Source: Mangrovimicrobium sp033283325
GTDB taxonomy: Bacteria > Pseudomonadota > Gammaproteobacteria > Pseudomonadales > Halieaceae
DNA: 64,000 nt
NCBI GenBank assembly: GCA_033283325.1
Contig: JAWMQO010000002.1
Span: 434,001 to 498,000, forward strand
Direction of reading: 5' to 3'
Position numbers and translations under genes: made by a program. Shown piece by piece: positions 15,839 through 23,233 of this stretch; within the stretch, counting starts at the first letter, position 1, and every line of letters begins with the position of its first letter. The notes below the pieces were generated by a model that saw only the letters and a program-made list of their open reading frames with translations, searched no databases and was not told the origin of the DNA.

Positions 15839-16486
15839 TCAGTCGCGGTCCTTGTACTCGTCGATGCGGCGGCGCAGGCGGGCGATGCGGGAATCGAGCC
15901 GCTCCACGCGCAGGCCGAGGTCCTGGACCTCGCGATAGAAATCTTCCAGCTCCAGGCGCGGCGGCGTCAGGCGAGCTTCCTCCTGGATGAACTCGGACAG
16001 TTGCCGGGTAAGGCCCTCTCCGGCCTGCCGGCCCCAGCCGAAAGCGCCGCGCAAGAGTTCCGCGAGCTGGTGGCCGGCGACGTCGCCCAGCGCGTTGACC
16101 AGTGGCGCCTCCCAGTCGGGTTCCAGGCCGCTGATCACTTTTTGCAGTTCGATCAGTGCGGCGCTGTCGCCGTGCAACTCGAGGCCGCCGTTGATCAGTG
16201 CCGCGGCGGGGTCTTCGGCGGTGGCCAGCGCGCTGAATTCCGCCGCCTCGCCCCGCAGGCTGGTGTTGACCTCGCCGTCCCAGGCGCCGAGCACGCGCAC
16301 GCCTCCTGCCGAGGGCAGAAGGTAGGCATCGAGTTGCGGGGCCGTGCAGTGCAGGGCGAAGACCTTATCCTCGAAGGGCGCGAGCGCTTCGCAGCCGCCC
16401 GGGGAGAGCGCCAGAGCCCGGTTGAGCAGGGATTCGACTGCTGCCAGCGCTGCGGTCTGCAGGGCGGGATCGACAGTGGCTGACAC
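15839..16486 (-). CDS. ubiJ: Ubiquinone biosynthesis accessory factor UbiJ
   Basis: A lipid-binding SCP2-domain protein that organises the soluble Ubi complex with UbiK. The 215 residues hold an N-terminal SCP2 part (LESLLNRAL-like helix, then LDAYLLPSAGGVRVLG and INGGLELHGDSAALIELQKVI). A C-terminal helical region ends in a coiled coil (EDFYREVQDLGLRVERLDSR). Position between ubiE and ubiB, with gaps of 1-2 bp, supports the name more strongly than sequence alone. Confidence 0.92.
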   Translation of the reverse strand: MSATVDPALQTAALAAVESLLNRALALSPGGCEALAPFEDKVFALHCTAPQLDAYLLPSAGGVRVLGAWDGEVNTSLRGEAAEFSALATAEDPAAALINGGLELHGDSAALIELQKVISGLEPDWEAPLVNALGDVAGHQLAELLRGAFGWGRQAGEGLTRQLSEFIQEEARLTPPRLELEDFYREVQDLGLRVERLDSRIARLRRRIDEYKDRD

Positions 16487-16487
16487 G

Positions 16488-17237
16488 TCAGGCCTTTACC
16501 CCGCGGTGCACCGCGACGATGCCGCCGGTCATGTTGTGGTACTCGACGCTGGCGAAGCCCGCGTCCTCCATCATGTCCTTGAGTGTCTCCTGGTCGGGAT
16601 GCATGCGAATGGATTCCGCCAGGTACTGGTAGCTGTCGGCGTCGCCGGCCACCAGCTTGCCCATAAAGGGCAGTACGTGGAAGGAGTAGCTGTCGTAGGC
16701 CTTGCTCAGCAGGTCGTTCTGCGGCTTGGAAAACTCCAGCACCAGCAGTCGCCCGCCGGGCTTGAGCACCCGCAGCATGGACCGCAGGGCGAGGTCCTTG
16801 TCGGTGACGTTGCGCAGCCCGAAGGCGATGGTGATGCAATCGAAGCTCTCGTCGGGGAAGGGCAGGAACTGGGCATCCGCCTGGACGAATTCGATCCTGC
16901 CCAGCCGTCCCGTATCGAGCAGCTTGTCGCGGCCAACCTGCAGCATGGATTCGTTGATGTCGGCCAGTACCACCCGGCCGTCTGCGCCGACGATGTCGGC
17001 GAAGCGCGCCGCCAGGTCACCGGTGCCACCGGCGATGTCCAGCACGGCGTTGCCCCGGCGGACACCGGACAGTTCGATGGTAAAACGCTTCCACAGGCGG
17101 TGGATGCCGCCGGACATGAGGTCGTTCATCAGGTCGTAGCGCGCCGCCACGGAATGGAATACGTCCGCCACCATGCCGGCCTTTGCATCGGTGTCGACTT
17201 CGCGGTAGCCGAAGTGGGTTTTGTCTTTTGCGCTCAT
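16488..17237 (-). CDS. ubiE: Ubiquinone/menaquinone C-methyltransferase
   Basis: SAM-dependent C-methylation of the quinone ring. The 249 residues start with THFGYREVD, a UbiE hallmark, and contain VFHSVAARYDLMNDLMSGG, the SAM motif VLDIAGGTGDLAARF and the signature FDCITIAFGLRNVTDK. LVLEFSKP follows. First gene of ubiEJB; a long-stem repeat element lies upstream, so a promoter should be sought between 17238 and 17330. Confidence 0.97.
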   Translation of the reverse strand: MSAKDKTHFGYREVDTDAKAGMVADVFHSVAARYDLMNDLMSGGIHRLWKRFTIELSGVRRGNAVLDIAGGTGDLAARFADIVGADGRVVLADINESMLQVGRDKLLDTGRLGRIEFVQADAQFLPFPDESFDCITIAFGLRNVTDKDLALRSMLRVLKPGGRLLVLEFSKPQNDLLSKAYDSYSFHVLPFMGKLVAGDADSYQYLAESIRMHPDQETLKDMMEDAGFASVEYHNMTGGIVAVHRGVKA

Positions 17238-17330
17238 GGGTCCTCCAGGGAGGCGGTGATTGTACCCCGAGGAGGGTTGGCAGGTCAGTGGTTGAACTGG
17301 CGCTGTTTATGCGTGGAGGGTAATCGAATC

Positions 17331-17448
17331 GCACCTGAGGCCGCCAGCCCCCACTGAAACGCGCCAAAAAGCGTACATCCATGTACAGGCTCGGGCGGCG
17401 ACGTCTTGTCGCCTTACGGTTTCAGTGGGGCTTGGCGGCCTCAGGTGC
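17331..17448. repeat. T-core hairpin element 1 (58-nt core, 30-bp arms)
   Basis: The arms at 17331-17360 and 17419-17448 pair at 28 of 30 positions. They enclose a 58-nt core (17361-17418) shared with elements at 22.9 and 56.6 kb. The core contains CCAAAAAGCGTAC and two small inverted repeats, GTACAT-CC-ATGTAC and GGCGAC-GTCTT-GTCGCC, so the folded strand would be T-shaped. The arm sequence is unlike the other two loci except for the inner GAAAC/GTTTC pair. The element fills most of the 239-bp gap between ubiE and DUF971. Confidence 0.9.
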
Positions 17449-17476
17449 TCGCTCCGTAGCCAGCGAACGGCACGGA

Positions 17477-17863
17477 TCACGGTTGGAACTTGACTACCTG
17501 CACATCCGGGTCCCGGGTCGCTCCGGCAGCATCCATACGCTGCAGGTAGTCCTGCCAGCGCGCCTCCTGCTCTGTGCAGAGCCGGTGGAGATAGTCCCAG
17601 GAGTAGAGCCCCGAGTCGTGGCCGTCGTCGAACACCAGTTGCAGCGCGTAGTTGCCGACCGGTTTGATCGCCGAGATGCCGACGTTCAGCTTGCCGACCT
17701 GCAGGACCTCCTGTCCCGGGCCGTGGCCCTGTACTTCAGCCGAGGGCGAGAAAACCCGCAGGTACTCGCAGGGAAGGCGAAAGCTGCTGCCGTCGGCGTA
17801 GCTCAGCTCCAGTTCTCGGGAGCGCTTGTGCAGTTCAATGCCGGTGGGTCTGGTGTCACTCAT
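17477..17863 (-). CDS. DUF971-domain protein
   Basis: A protein of 128 residues matching the DUF971 / gamma-butyrobetaine-hydroxylase N-terminal-like domain. Typical parts are GIELHKRSRELELSYADGS, LPCEYLRVFSPSAEVQGHG, VGNYALQLVFDDGHDSGLYSWDYL, with Trp/Tyr-Leu at the end. The fold is small and beta-rich; related domains bind iron-sulfur or other metals in some proteins. It lies 11 bp downstream of hslU and is very likely cotranscribed with hslVU. Function is unknown. Confidence 0.85.
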   Translation of the reverse strand: MSDTRPTGIELHKRSRELELSYADGSSFRLPCEYLRVFSPSAEVQGHGPGQEVLQVGKLNVGISAIKPVGNYALQLVFDDGHDSGLYSWDYLHRLCTEQEARWQDYLQRMDAAGATRDPDVQVVKFQP

Positions 17864-17874
17864 CCTGGTCGGGC

Positions 17875-19200
17875 CTAGAGTATGAAGCGCGAGAGGTCTT
17901 CGTCGGCGGACAGGGCTTCCAGTTTACTGTCCACGTAGGCGGCGTCGATGCTCAGGGTCTGGCCCGAAACGCTGGAGTCGGCGGCGTCGTAGGAGGCCTC
18001 TTCGAGCAGGCGCTCCAGCACCGTGTGCAGGCGGCGGGCGCCGATGTTCTCGGTGCGTTCGTTCACGTGCCAGGCGGTTTCGGCGATGCGGCGGATGCCG
18101 TCTGCGCTGAATTCCACCTTGAGCCCTTCGGTGGCCAGCAGGGCCTGGTACTGCTCGGTGAGGGAGGCATTGGGTTCGGTGAGGATGCGTTCGAAGTCCT
18201 CGGGGCTCAGCGCCGCCAGTTCCACCCGGATGGGCAGGCGGCCCTGGAGTTCGGGAATCAGGTCCGAGGGCTTGGCCAGGTGGAAGGCGCCGGAGGCGAT
18301 GAACAGGATGTGGTCGGTCTTGATCATGCCGTGCTTGGTGGTCACGGTGGAACCCTCGATCAGCGGCAGCAGGTCGCGCTGTACGCCCTCGCGGGAGACA
18401 TCGGCGCCAGCGCCTTCGCTGCGCTTGGCGACCTTGTCCAGCTCATCGATAAATACGATGCCGTTCTGCTCGGCGGCTTCCACCGCCTGTTGCTTCAGGT
18501 CGTCCTCGTTGACGAGCTTTGCCGCCTCGTCCTCGGTGAGGGCGGCGAAGGCGGCCTTGACGGTCATTTTCTGGGTCTTCTTCTGGCCGCGGTTCATGTT
18601 GGAGAACATGCTCTGCAGCTGGCTGGTCATCTCCTCCATACCCGGGGGAGCCATGATTTCCATGCCCATCACCGGGTTGCGCAGTTCGACTTCGATTTCC
18701 TTGTCGTCCAGCTCGCCCTCGCGCAGCTTCTTGCGCAGCAGCTGACGGGTGCCCTGGCCGGAAGATGCATCATTATCGCCACGCGCCGGCGGAAGCAGGA
18801 TATCGAGCACCCGCTCCTCGGCGGCTTCCTCGGCACGATAGCGCACCCGGCTCATCTCCTGCTCGCGGTGCATCTTGATCGAGACATCAACCAGGTCGCG
18901 GACGATGGACTCGACATCGCGACCCACGTAGCCCACCTCGGTGAACTTGGTCGCCTCCACCTTGACGAAGGGCGCACCGGCCAGTTTCGCCAGGCGCCGG
19001 GCGATCTCGGTCTTGCCGACGCCGGTGGGGCCAATCATCAGGATGTTCTTGGGGGTGATTTCCGCCCGCAGTTCCTCGGGCAGCTGCATGCGCCGCCAGC
19101 GGTTGCGCAGGGCGATGGCGACTGCCCGCTTGGCCTCGTTCTGGCCGATGATGTGACGGTCGAGTTCCGAGACGATCTCCCGGGGTGTCATGTTGGACAT
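17875..19200 (-). CDS. hslU: ATP-dependent protease ATPase subunit HslU
   Basis: The AAA+ unfoldase of the HslUV (ClpYQ) protease. The 441 residues show Walker A GPTGVGKT at 57-64, the pore loop GYVG at 90-93, a long I-domain insertion (about 110-240), and Walker B IVFIDELDKV. The C-terminus ends LSRFIL, the tail that docks into HslV. It lies 5 bp after hslV. Confidence 0.98.
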   Translation of the reverse strand: MSNMTPREIVSELDRHIIGQNEAKRAVAIALRNRWRRMQLPEELRAEITPKNILMIGPTGVGKTEIARRLAKLAGAPFVKVEATKFTEVGYVGRDVESIVRDLVDVSIKMHREQEMSRVRYRAEEAAEERVLDILLPPARGDNDASSGQGTRQLLRKKLREGELDDKEIEVELRNPVMGMEIMAPPGMEEMTSQLQSMFSNMNRGQKKTQKMTVKAAFAALTEDEAAKLVNEDDLKQQAVEAAEQNGIVFIDELDKVAKRSEGAGADVSREGVQRDLLPLIEGSTVTTKHGMIKTDHILFIASGAFHLAKPSDLIPELQGRLPIRVELAALSPEDFERILTEPNASLTEQYQALLATEGLKVEFSADGIRRIAETAWHVNERTENIGARRLHTVLERLLEEASYDAADSSVSGQTLSIDAAYVDSKLEALSADEDLSRFIL

Positions 19201-19205
19201 GGGAA

Positions 19206-19745
19206 TCAGTAATCCAGTTGTTCGATGGTGCGGTTGTGGTTGGTGTAGATGCAGATGTCGCCGGCGATCTCCAGCCCTTTTTCGACGATATCGCGGGCGC
19301 TGAGTTCAGTGTTGTCCAGCAGTGCCCGGGCAGCGGACTGGGCGAAGGGCCCACCGGAGCCGATGGCGATGAGATTGTCCTCCGGCTCGATGACGTCGCC
19401 GTTGCCAGTAATGATCAGCGAGGTGGTCTTGTCCGCCACCGCCAGCAGGGCCTCCAGCCGGCGCAGGGCGCGCTCGGTGCGCCAGGCCTTGGCCAGCTCG
19501 ACGGAGGCACGAACCAGGTGGCCCTGGTGCTTGTCGAGCTGCGCTTCGAACAGCTCGAAGAGGGTAAAGGCATCCGCCGTACCGCCGGCGAACCCGGCCA
19601 CCACCTGGTCCTTGAACAGCCGGCGCACTTTTCGCGCGTTGCCCTTCATCACGGTATTGCCCAGCGATACCTGGCCGTCACCGCCAATAACCACGCTATT
19701 CCCCCGGCGAACCGAGAGAATCGTGGTGCCTCTGTACTGTTCCAC
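19206..19745 (-). CDS. hslV: ATP-dependent protease proteolytic subunit HslV
   Basis: The threonine protease of HslUV, related to proteasome beta subunits. 179 residues. The start is GTG 19745 with GGAG 8 bases upstream. Removal of six residues (MEQYRG) exposes the catalytic Thr7, giving TTILSVRR. The lysine expected at mature position 33 lies in VMKGNARKVRRLF. The family Gly-rich GSGGPFAQSAARAL is present. A heat-shock type promoter is recognisable upstream. Confidence 0.98.
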   Translation of the reverse strand: MEQYRGTTILSVRRGNSVVIGGDGQVSLGNTVMKGNARKVRRLFKDQVVAGFAGGTADAFTLFELFEAQLDKHQGHLVRASVELAKAWRTERALRRLEALLAVADKTTSLIITGNGDVIEPEDNLIAIGSGGPFAQSAARALLDNTELSARDIVEKGLEIAGDICIYTNHNRTIEQLDY

Positions 19746-19773
19746 AATTGTGTCTCCTGTGTCTCAGCTTCCA

Positions 19774-19801
19774 ATATGGGGGTGGAAACCCAGGATTCAA
19801 G
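19774..19801 (-). promoter_or_regulatory. Sigma-32 (heat-shock) type promoter of hslVU
   Basis: Read on the minus strand, CTTGAAT (19801-19795) is followed after 13 bases by CCCCATAT (19781-19774). This is a close match to the sigma-32 consensus CTTGAAA and CCCCATNT. It lies 29 bp before the hslV start, which fits the known heat-shock control of hslVU. The hairpin array begins about 14 bp upstream of the -35 element. Confidence 0.8.
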
Positions 19802-19814
19802 GCCGGGACTTCGA

Positions 19815-20465
19815 TCCACGCATCGCCCCGCCATTCTTCAACGCTCCTCCAAAGCGTTCTGAGTCGTCGCTTATGAACAATGCCGGGGCGCTGCTCCGTC
19901 GGCAGGGGTTCCGGGCATTTGCCCTGTTCCGCGCGACTATAAACGCTTTGGAGCGAGGGGCAGGGTAAATGTCCGGAAGCCCGGGAAACTGGCACCCGGG
20001 ACTCCGGTCCACGCATCCCCCCGGCATTCTTCAACGCTCCTCCAAAGCGTTCTGAGTCGTCGCTTATGAACAATGCCGGGGCGCTGCTCGGTCGGTAGGG
20101 GTTTCGGGCATTTGCCCTGTTCCGCGCGACTATAAACGCTTTGGAGCGTGGGGCAGGGCAAATGCCCGGAATCCCGGGAAGTTGGCACCGGGAACTCCGG
20201 TCCACGCATCGCCCCGCCATTCTTCAACACTCCTCCAAAGCGTTCTGAGTCGTCGCTTATGAAGAATGCCGGGGCGCTGCTCGGTCGGTAGGGCTTCCAG
20301 GCGTTTAGCCTGTCCGTAGCGACTATAAACGCTTTGGAGCGTAGGGCAGGCTAAAGGCCTGGAAGTCCGGGAAGCTGGCACTCCGGGCTCCGGCCCACGC
20401 ATTCATCCGACATTTTTCCCAGACTCCTCCAAAGCGTTCTGAGTCGTCGCTTGGAAAAAATGCCG
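19815..20465. repeat. Tandem array of long-stem hairpins (3.3 units of about 193 bp)
   Basis: The marker TCCACGCAT and its variants recur at 19815, 20009, 20201 and 20394, giving units of 192-194 bp. Each unit holds two oppositely oriented hairpins. Type A has the core CCAAAGCGTTCTGAGTCG; A1 arms are 19824-19840 and 19874-19890. A2 and A3 have similar arms; A4 (about 20409-20465) has different, A/T-rich ones. Type B is reversed, core CCAAAGCGTTTATAGTCG, with 22-bp arms: B1 19905-19926/19961-19982, B2 20098-20119/20154-20175, B3 20291-20312/20347-20368. B3 arms differ from B1 and B2 at several positions on both sides, so pairing is kept. The array occupies nearly all of the 748-bp gap between the SPOR gene and hslV; no gene is evident in it. 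Confidence 0.92.
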
Positions 20466-20493
20466 TGAAGTCCGGGAGGGTACCCGCCGATTC

Positions 20494-21072
20494 CTATTGT
20501 GCCGTTGGGCGCTTCAGCAAGAGAGTGTCGATGCCCTGCCCCGCAGTCAGGCCGCGAGCCCTGGACATCTTGGCGTGGGTGTCGAAGGGGCCGAGGTAGA
20601 CCCGGAACCAGCGCCCCGTATCGCTGCTGTTTTCCTGGATGGTCGGCTCGAGGCCGAGCAGGATCAGCTCCGCGCGTCGGCGGTCGGCGTCCTCGCGCTG
20701 GCGAAAAGAGCCCGCCTGCAGGAGGAAGTAGGTGGAGGCCGGCTGGCTGGCCGCCCGGGCGGGTTCCCGCTCCTCGGCGGGGGCCTGGTAGTCGCTCTCC
20801 ATGCTCTGTTCCGGCAGCATGGTGTAGAAGTCATAGCGCGGCTGGGGCGTGGCCGACTCCGGGGCGGCAGCGGCGCGTTCCGCCGGTTTGCCCGGATCCG
20901 CCGGTGGCAGGGTGCCGAGGTAGACCAGGAAGCTCAGGAAGACACCGGTAAGTGCGCCGGCGCCGAACCAGTTCCAGTGGCCGCCGCCCGATTTGGCGGC
21001 AGATTTGCGCTTGGCCGCCGGCGCCTTGCGGCCGCGTTGCGAGCCGCCGCGTTTGGCGTAGTCCCGGGCCAC
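20494..21072 (-). CDS. SPOR-domain cell-division protein (FtsN-like)
   Basis: 192 residues. A basic cytoplasmic N-terminus (KRGGSQRGRKAPAAKRKSAAK) precedes one membrane helix (WFGAGALTGVFLSFLVYLGTL), then a periplasmic linker rich in Pro/Ala/Glu, and a C-terminal SPOR domain (FLLQAGSFRQREDADRRRAELILLGLEPTIQ to VYLGPFDTHAKMSRARGL). SPOR domains bind denuded septal peptidoglycan. Position directly after argS (3-bp gap) and before hslV matches ftsN in E. coli and Pseudomonas, so FtsN is likely, though the protein is shorter than E. coli FtsN (319). Confidence 0.85.
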   Translation of the reverse strand: MARDYAKRGGSQRGRKAPAAKRKSAAKSGGGHWNWFGAGALTGVFLSFLVYLGTLPPADPGKPAERAAAAPESATPQPRYDFYTMLPEQSMESDYQAPAEEREPARAASQPASTYFLLQAGSFRQREDADRRRAELILLGLEPTIQENSSDTGRWFRVYLGPFDTHAKMSRARGLTAGQGIDTLLLKRPTAQ

Positions 21073-21075
21073 GGA

Positions 21076-22761
21076 TTACATGCTCTCCGGTGCCGAGACA
21101 CCGAGCAGGTCGAGGCCGTTGGCGATGACCTGCCTGACGGCCAGGGACAGGGCGAGGCGGGCGTCCCGCAGCGGCTTGTCCTCGACCAGGGTCTTGTGGG
21201 CGTTGTACCAGGTGTGGAATTCGCCGGCGAGATCGCGCAGGTAGTTGGCCACCTGGTGAGGTTCGGAATTGGTGGCGGCGTTGGTCACCACTTCCGGGTA
21301 GCGATCGAGCTGGCGCAGCACGGATTTCTCCTGCTCTTCGGTCAGCAGGCCGAGTTGTTCCAGCGCTTCCGGCTGGTCCCAGCTACCGCCCTCCTCTTCC
21401 AGCTTGCGGAGGATGGAGCACACCCGCGCGTGGGCGTACTGGATGTAGTAGACCGGGTTGTCGTTGCTCTGGGACAGGGCGAGATCGATGTCGAAGGTGA
21501 GCTGTGAGGTCGGCGCCCGGGCGACCAGGAAGTAGCGGGTGGCGTCGCGCCCTACTTCGTCGATCAGGTCGCGCAGGGTGACGTAGCTGCCGGCGCGTTT
21601 GGAGATCTTGACCTCCTCGCCATCGCGCATCACCGTCACCATCTGGTGCAGTACATAGTCCGGCCAGCCCTCGGGAATCCCCTCCCCCAGTGCCTGCAGC
21701 CCCGCGCGCACCCGGGTCACGGTGCTGTGGTGGTCGGCCCCCTGCTCGTTGATCACCCGGCCAAAACCGCGTTGCCACTTGTTCAGGTGGTAGGCCACAT
21801 CGGGCAGGAAGTAGGTATAGCCGCCCTCACTCTTGCGCATCACACGATCCTTGTCATCGCCAAAGTCGGTGGTGCGCAGCCACAACGCGCCGTCCTTCTC
21901 GTAGGTGTGGCCGTTGGCTACCAGACGCTCCACCGCCGCTTCCACGGCGCCGTTTTCGTAGAGCGAAGACTCGAGGAAGTAACAGTCGAAGTGAACACTG
22001 AAAGCCTTCAGATCGAGATCCTGCTCCCGGCGCAGGTAGGCCACCGCAAAGTGGCGGATGGCTTCGATATCGGCGGGATCGGCGGCGCCAGTCACGTGCT
22101 GGTCCTCGGCGTCGATGGACTCGCCGGCCAGGTAGGCTGTGGCGACATCTGCTATGTAGTCACCCCGGTAACCGTCTTCCGGCCACTCCGGGCTCTCCGG
22201 CCCCAGGCCCTGGCAGCGTGCCTGCACCGAGCGCGCCAGATTGTCGATCTGCGCCCCGGCGTCGTTGTAGTAAAACTCGCTGGCCACGTCCCAGCCAGTG
22301 GCGGCCAGCAGGCGGCAGAGACTGTCACCCACCGCCGCGCCGCGACCATGGCCGACATGCAGCGGCCCGGTAGGGTTCGCGGAAACGAATTCCACCTGCA
22401 CCCGGCGTCCCTCGCCACTGTCGTTGCGGCCGAAGGCTTCACCCTGTTCGAGAATCCGGCGCACGACGGCCTGGCCGCTGTCTTCGCTGAGGAAGAAGTT
22501 GATAAATCCGGGGCCGGCGATTTCGGTGCGTTCGACGATTTCGCTGGCCGGCAGGGCGGCGCAGATCAGCTCTGCTACTTTACGTGGCGGCTTGCCGGCG
22601 GCCTTGGCCAGGGTCAGCGCGACATTGCTGGCGAGGTCGCCGTGGGCCTTGTCGCGGGTCCGGTCCACCTGGATCCGGGCCTCGGTGCCGGCTGGCAGCT
22701 GCTGGTCATCAACGAGGGTTTCCAGCGCCTGGGCGATAAGCTGGGAAATTGCGTCCTTCAT
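21076..22761 (-). CDS. argS: Arginyl-tRNA synthetase
   Basis: Charges tRNA-Arg. The 561 residues contain the N-terminal additional domain (KDAISQLIAQALETLV), the HIGH-type motif in NPTGPLHVGHGRGAAVGD, a KMSKS-like VKISKRAGSYVTL, and the C-terminal DALR anticodon-binding domain ending GLDLLGVSAPESM. Length is typical (E. coli 577). Two repeat elements lie upstream. Confidence 0.97.
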   Translation of the reverse strand: MKDAISQLIAQALETLVDDQQLPAGTEARIQVDRTRDKAHGDLASNVALTLAKAAGKPPRKVAELICAALPASEIVERTEIAGPGFINFFLSEDSGQAVVRRILEQGEAFGRNDSGEGRRVQVEFVSANPTGPLHVGHGRGAAVGDSLCRLLAATGWDVASEFYYNDAGAQIDNLARSVQARCQGLGPESPEWPEDGYRGDYIADVATAYLAGESIDAEDQHVTGAADPADIEAIRHFAVAYLRREQDLDLKAFSVHFDCYFLESSLYENGAVEAAVERLVANGHTYEKDGALWLRTTDFGDDKDRVMRKSEGGYTYFLPDVAYHLNKWQRGFGRVINEQGADHHSTVTRVRAGLQALGEGIPEGWPDYVLHQMVTVMRDGEEVKISKRAGSYVTLRDLIDEVGRDATRYFLVARAPTSQLTFDIDLALSQSNDNPVYYIQYAHARVCSILRKLEEEGGSWDQPEALEQLGLLTEEQEKSVLRQLDRYPEVVTNAATNSEPHQVANYLRDLAGEFHTWYNAHKTLVEDKPLRDARLALSLAVRQVIANGLDLLGVSAPESM

Positions 22762-22892
22762 CTACTGGGGTACTACCTGAACGTGTGTGCCTGGCCCGGT
22801 GGGGCCGGGCGGAAAAGGCGCTATTATCCCTGCATACATTGGGGATGGCCAGTTTACGCCGCGGTCCTTTTGCACGAGATTCGTGCCATCTG

Positions 22893-23016
22893 CCCGCGCG
22901 CGAAGCCCGAGCCGCCATCTGAAACACGCCAAAAAGCGTACGTCCATGTACAGGCTCGGTCGGCGACGTCCTGTCGCCTCACGGTTTCAGATGGCGGCTC
23001 GGGCTCCGCGCGCGCG
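22893..23016. repeat. T-core hairpin element 2 (58-nt core, 33-bp arms)
   Basis: The arms 22893-22925 and 22984-23016 pair almost perfectly over about 30 bases (GAAAC/GTTTC innermost). The 58-nt core 22926-22983 matches element 1 at 53 of 58 positions. Substitutions fall at single scattered sites, and both inner hairpins are kept (the first as GTACGT/ATGTAC with one wobble). The outer arm sequence is unrelated to element 1. Confidence 0.9.
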
Positions 23017-23117
23017 CTCACTGCCAATTCCAGCCCGAGTCGCGGTCCCAGCGTACGATTTCCTCGTAGATATTCGACGAATTGCTTGTGTCAGGACCGG
23101 GGGTACGCTCCGAACCA

Positions 23118-23192
23118 GCATTCCACCGCGATTTTTCCTAAGCGACGACTCAGAACGCTTTGGAGGAGTGTGGAAAAATCGCGGTGGAATGC
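23118..23192. repeat. Short-core hairpin A5 (21-bp perfect arms)
   Basis: Arm 23118-23138 is the exact complement of 23172-23192. The 33-nt core (23139-23171), read on the minus strand, contains CCAAAGCGTTCTGAGTCG as in the 20-kb array, while the arms differ from those copies apart from the inner TTTTTCC/GGAAAAA shared with A4. It is oriented opposite to T-core element 2, about 100 bp away. Together they fill the 472-bp argS-priA gap; nothing else is evident there. Confidence 0.9.
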
Positions 23193-23233
23193 GGCGCTAC
23201 GAAGCTCAAAACCAGCCGCTATACCAGCGGTCC

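Noticed and set aside
19696..20402. Minus-strand open frames across the hairpin array
   Set aside because: They are repeats of the hairpin sequence read through in frame; no start signals, and they overlap all units alike.
19815..20465. CRISPR array reading of the regular repeats
   Set aside because: Unit length is about 193 bp, the inter-core sequences are self-complementary arms rather than unique spacers, and no cas genes are near.
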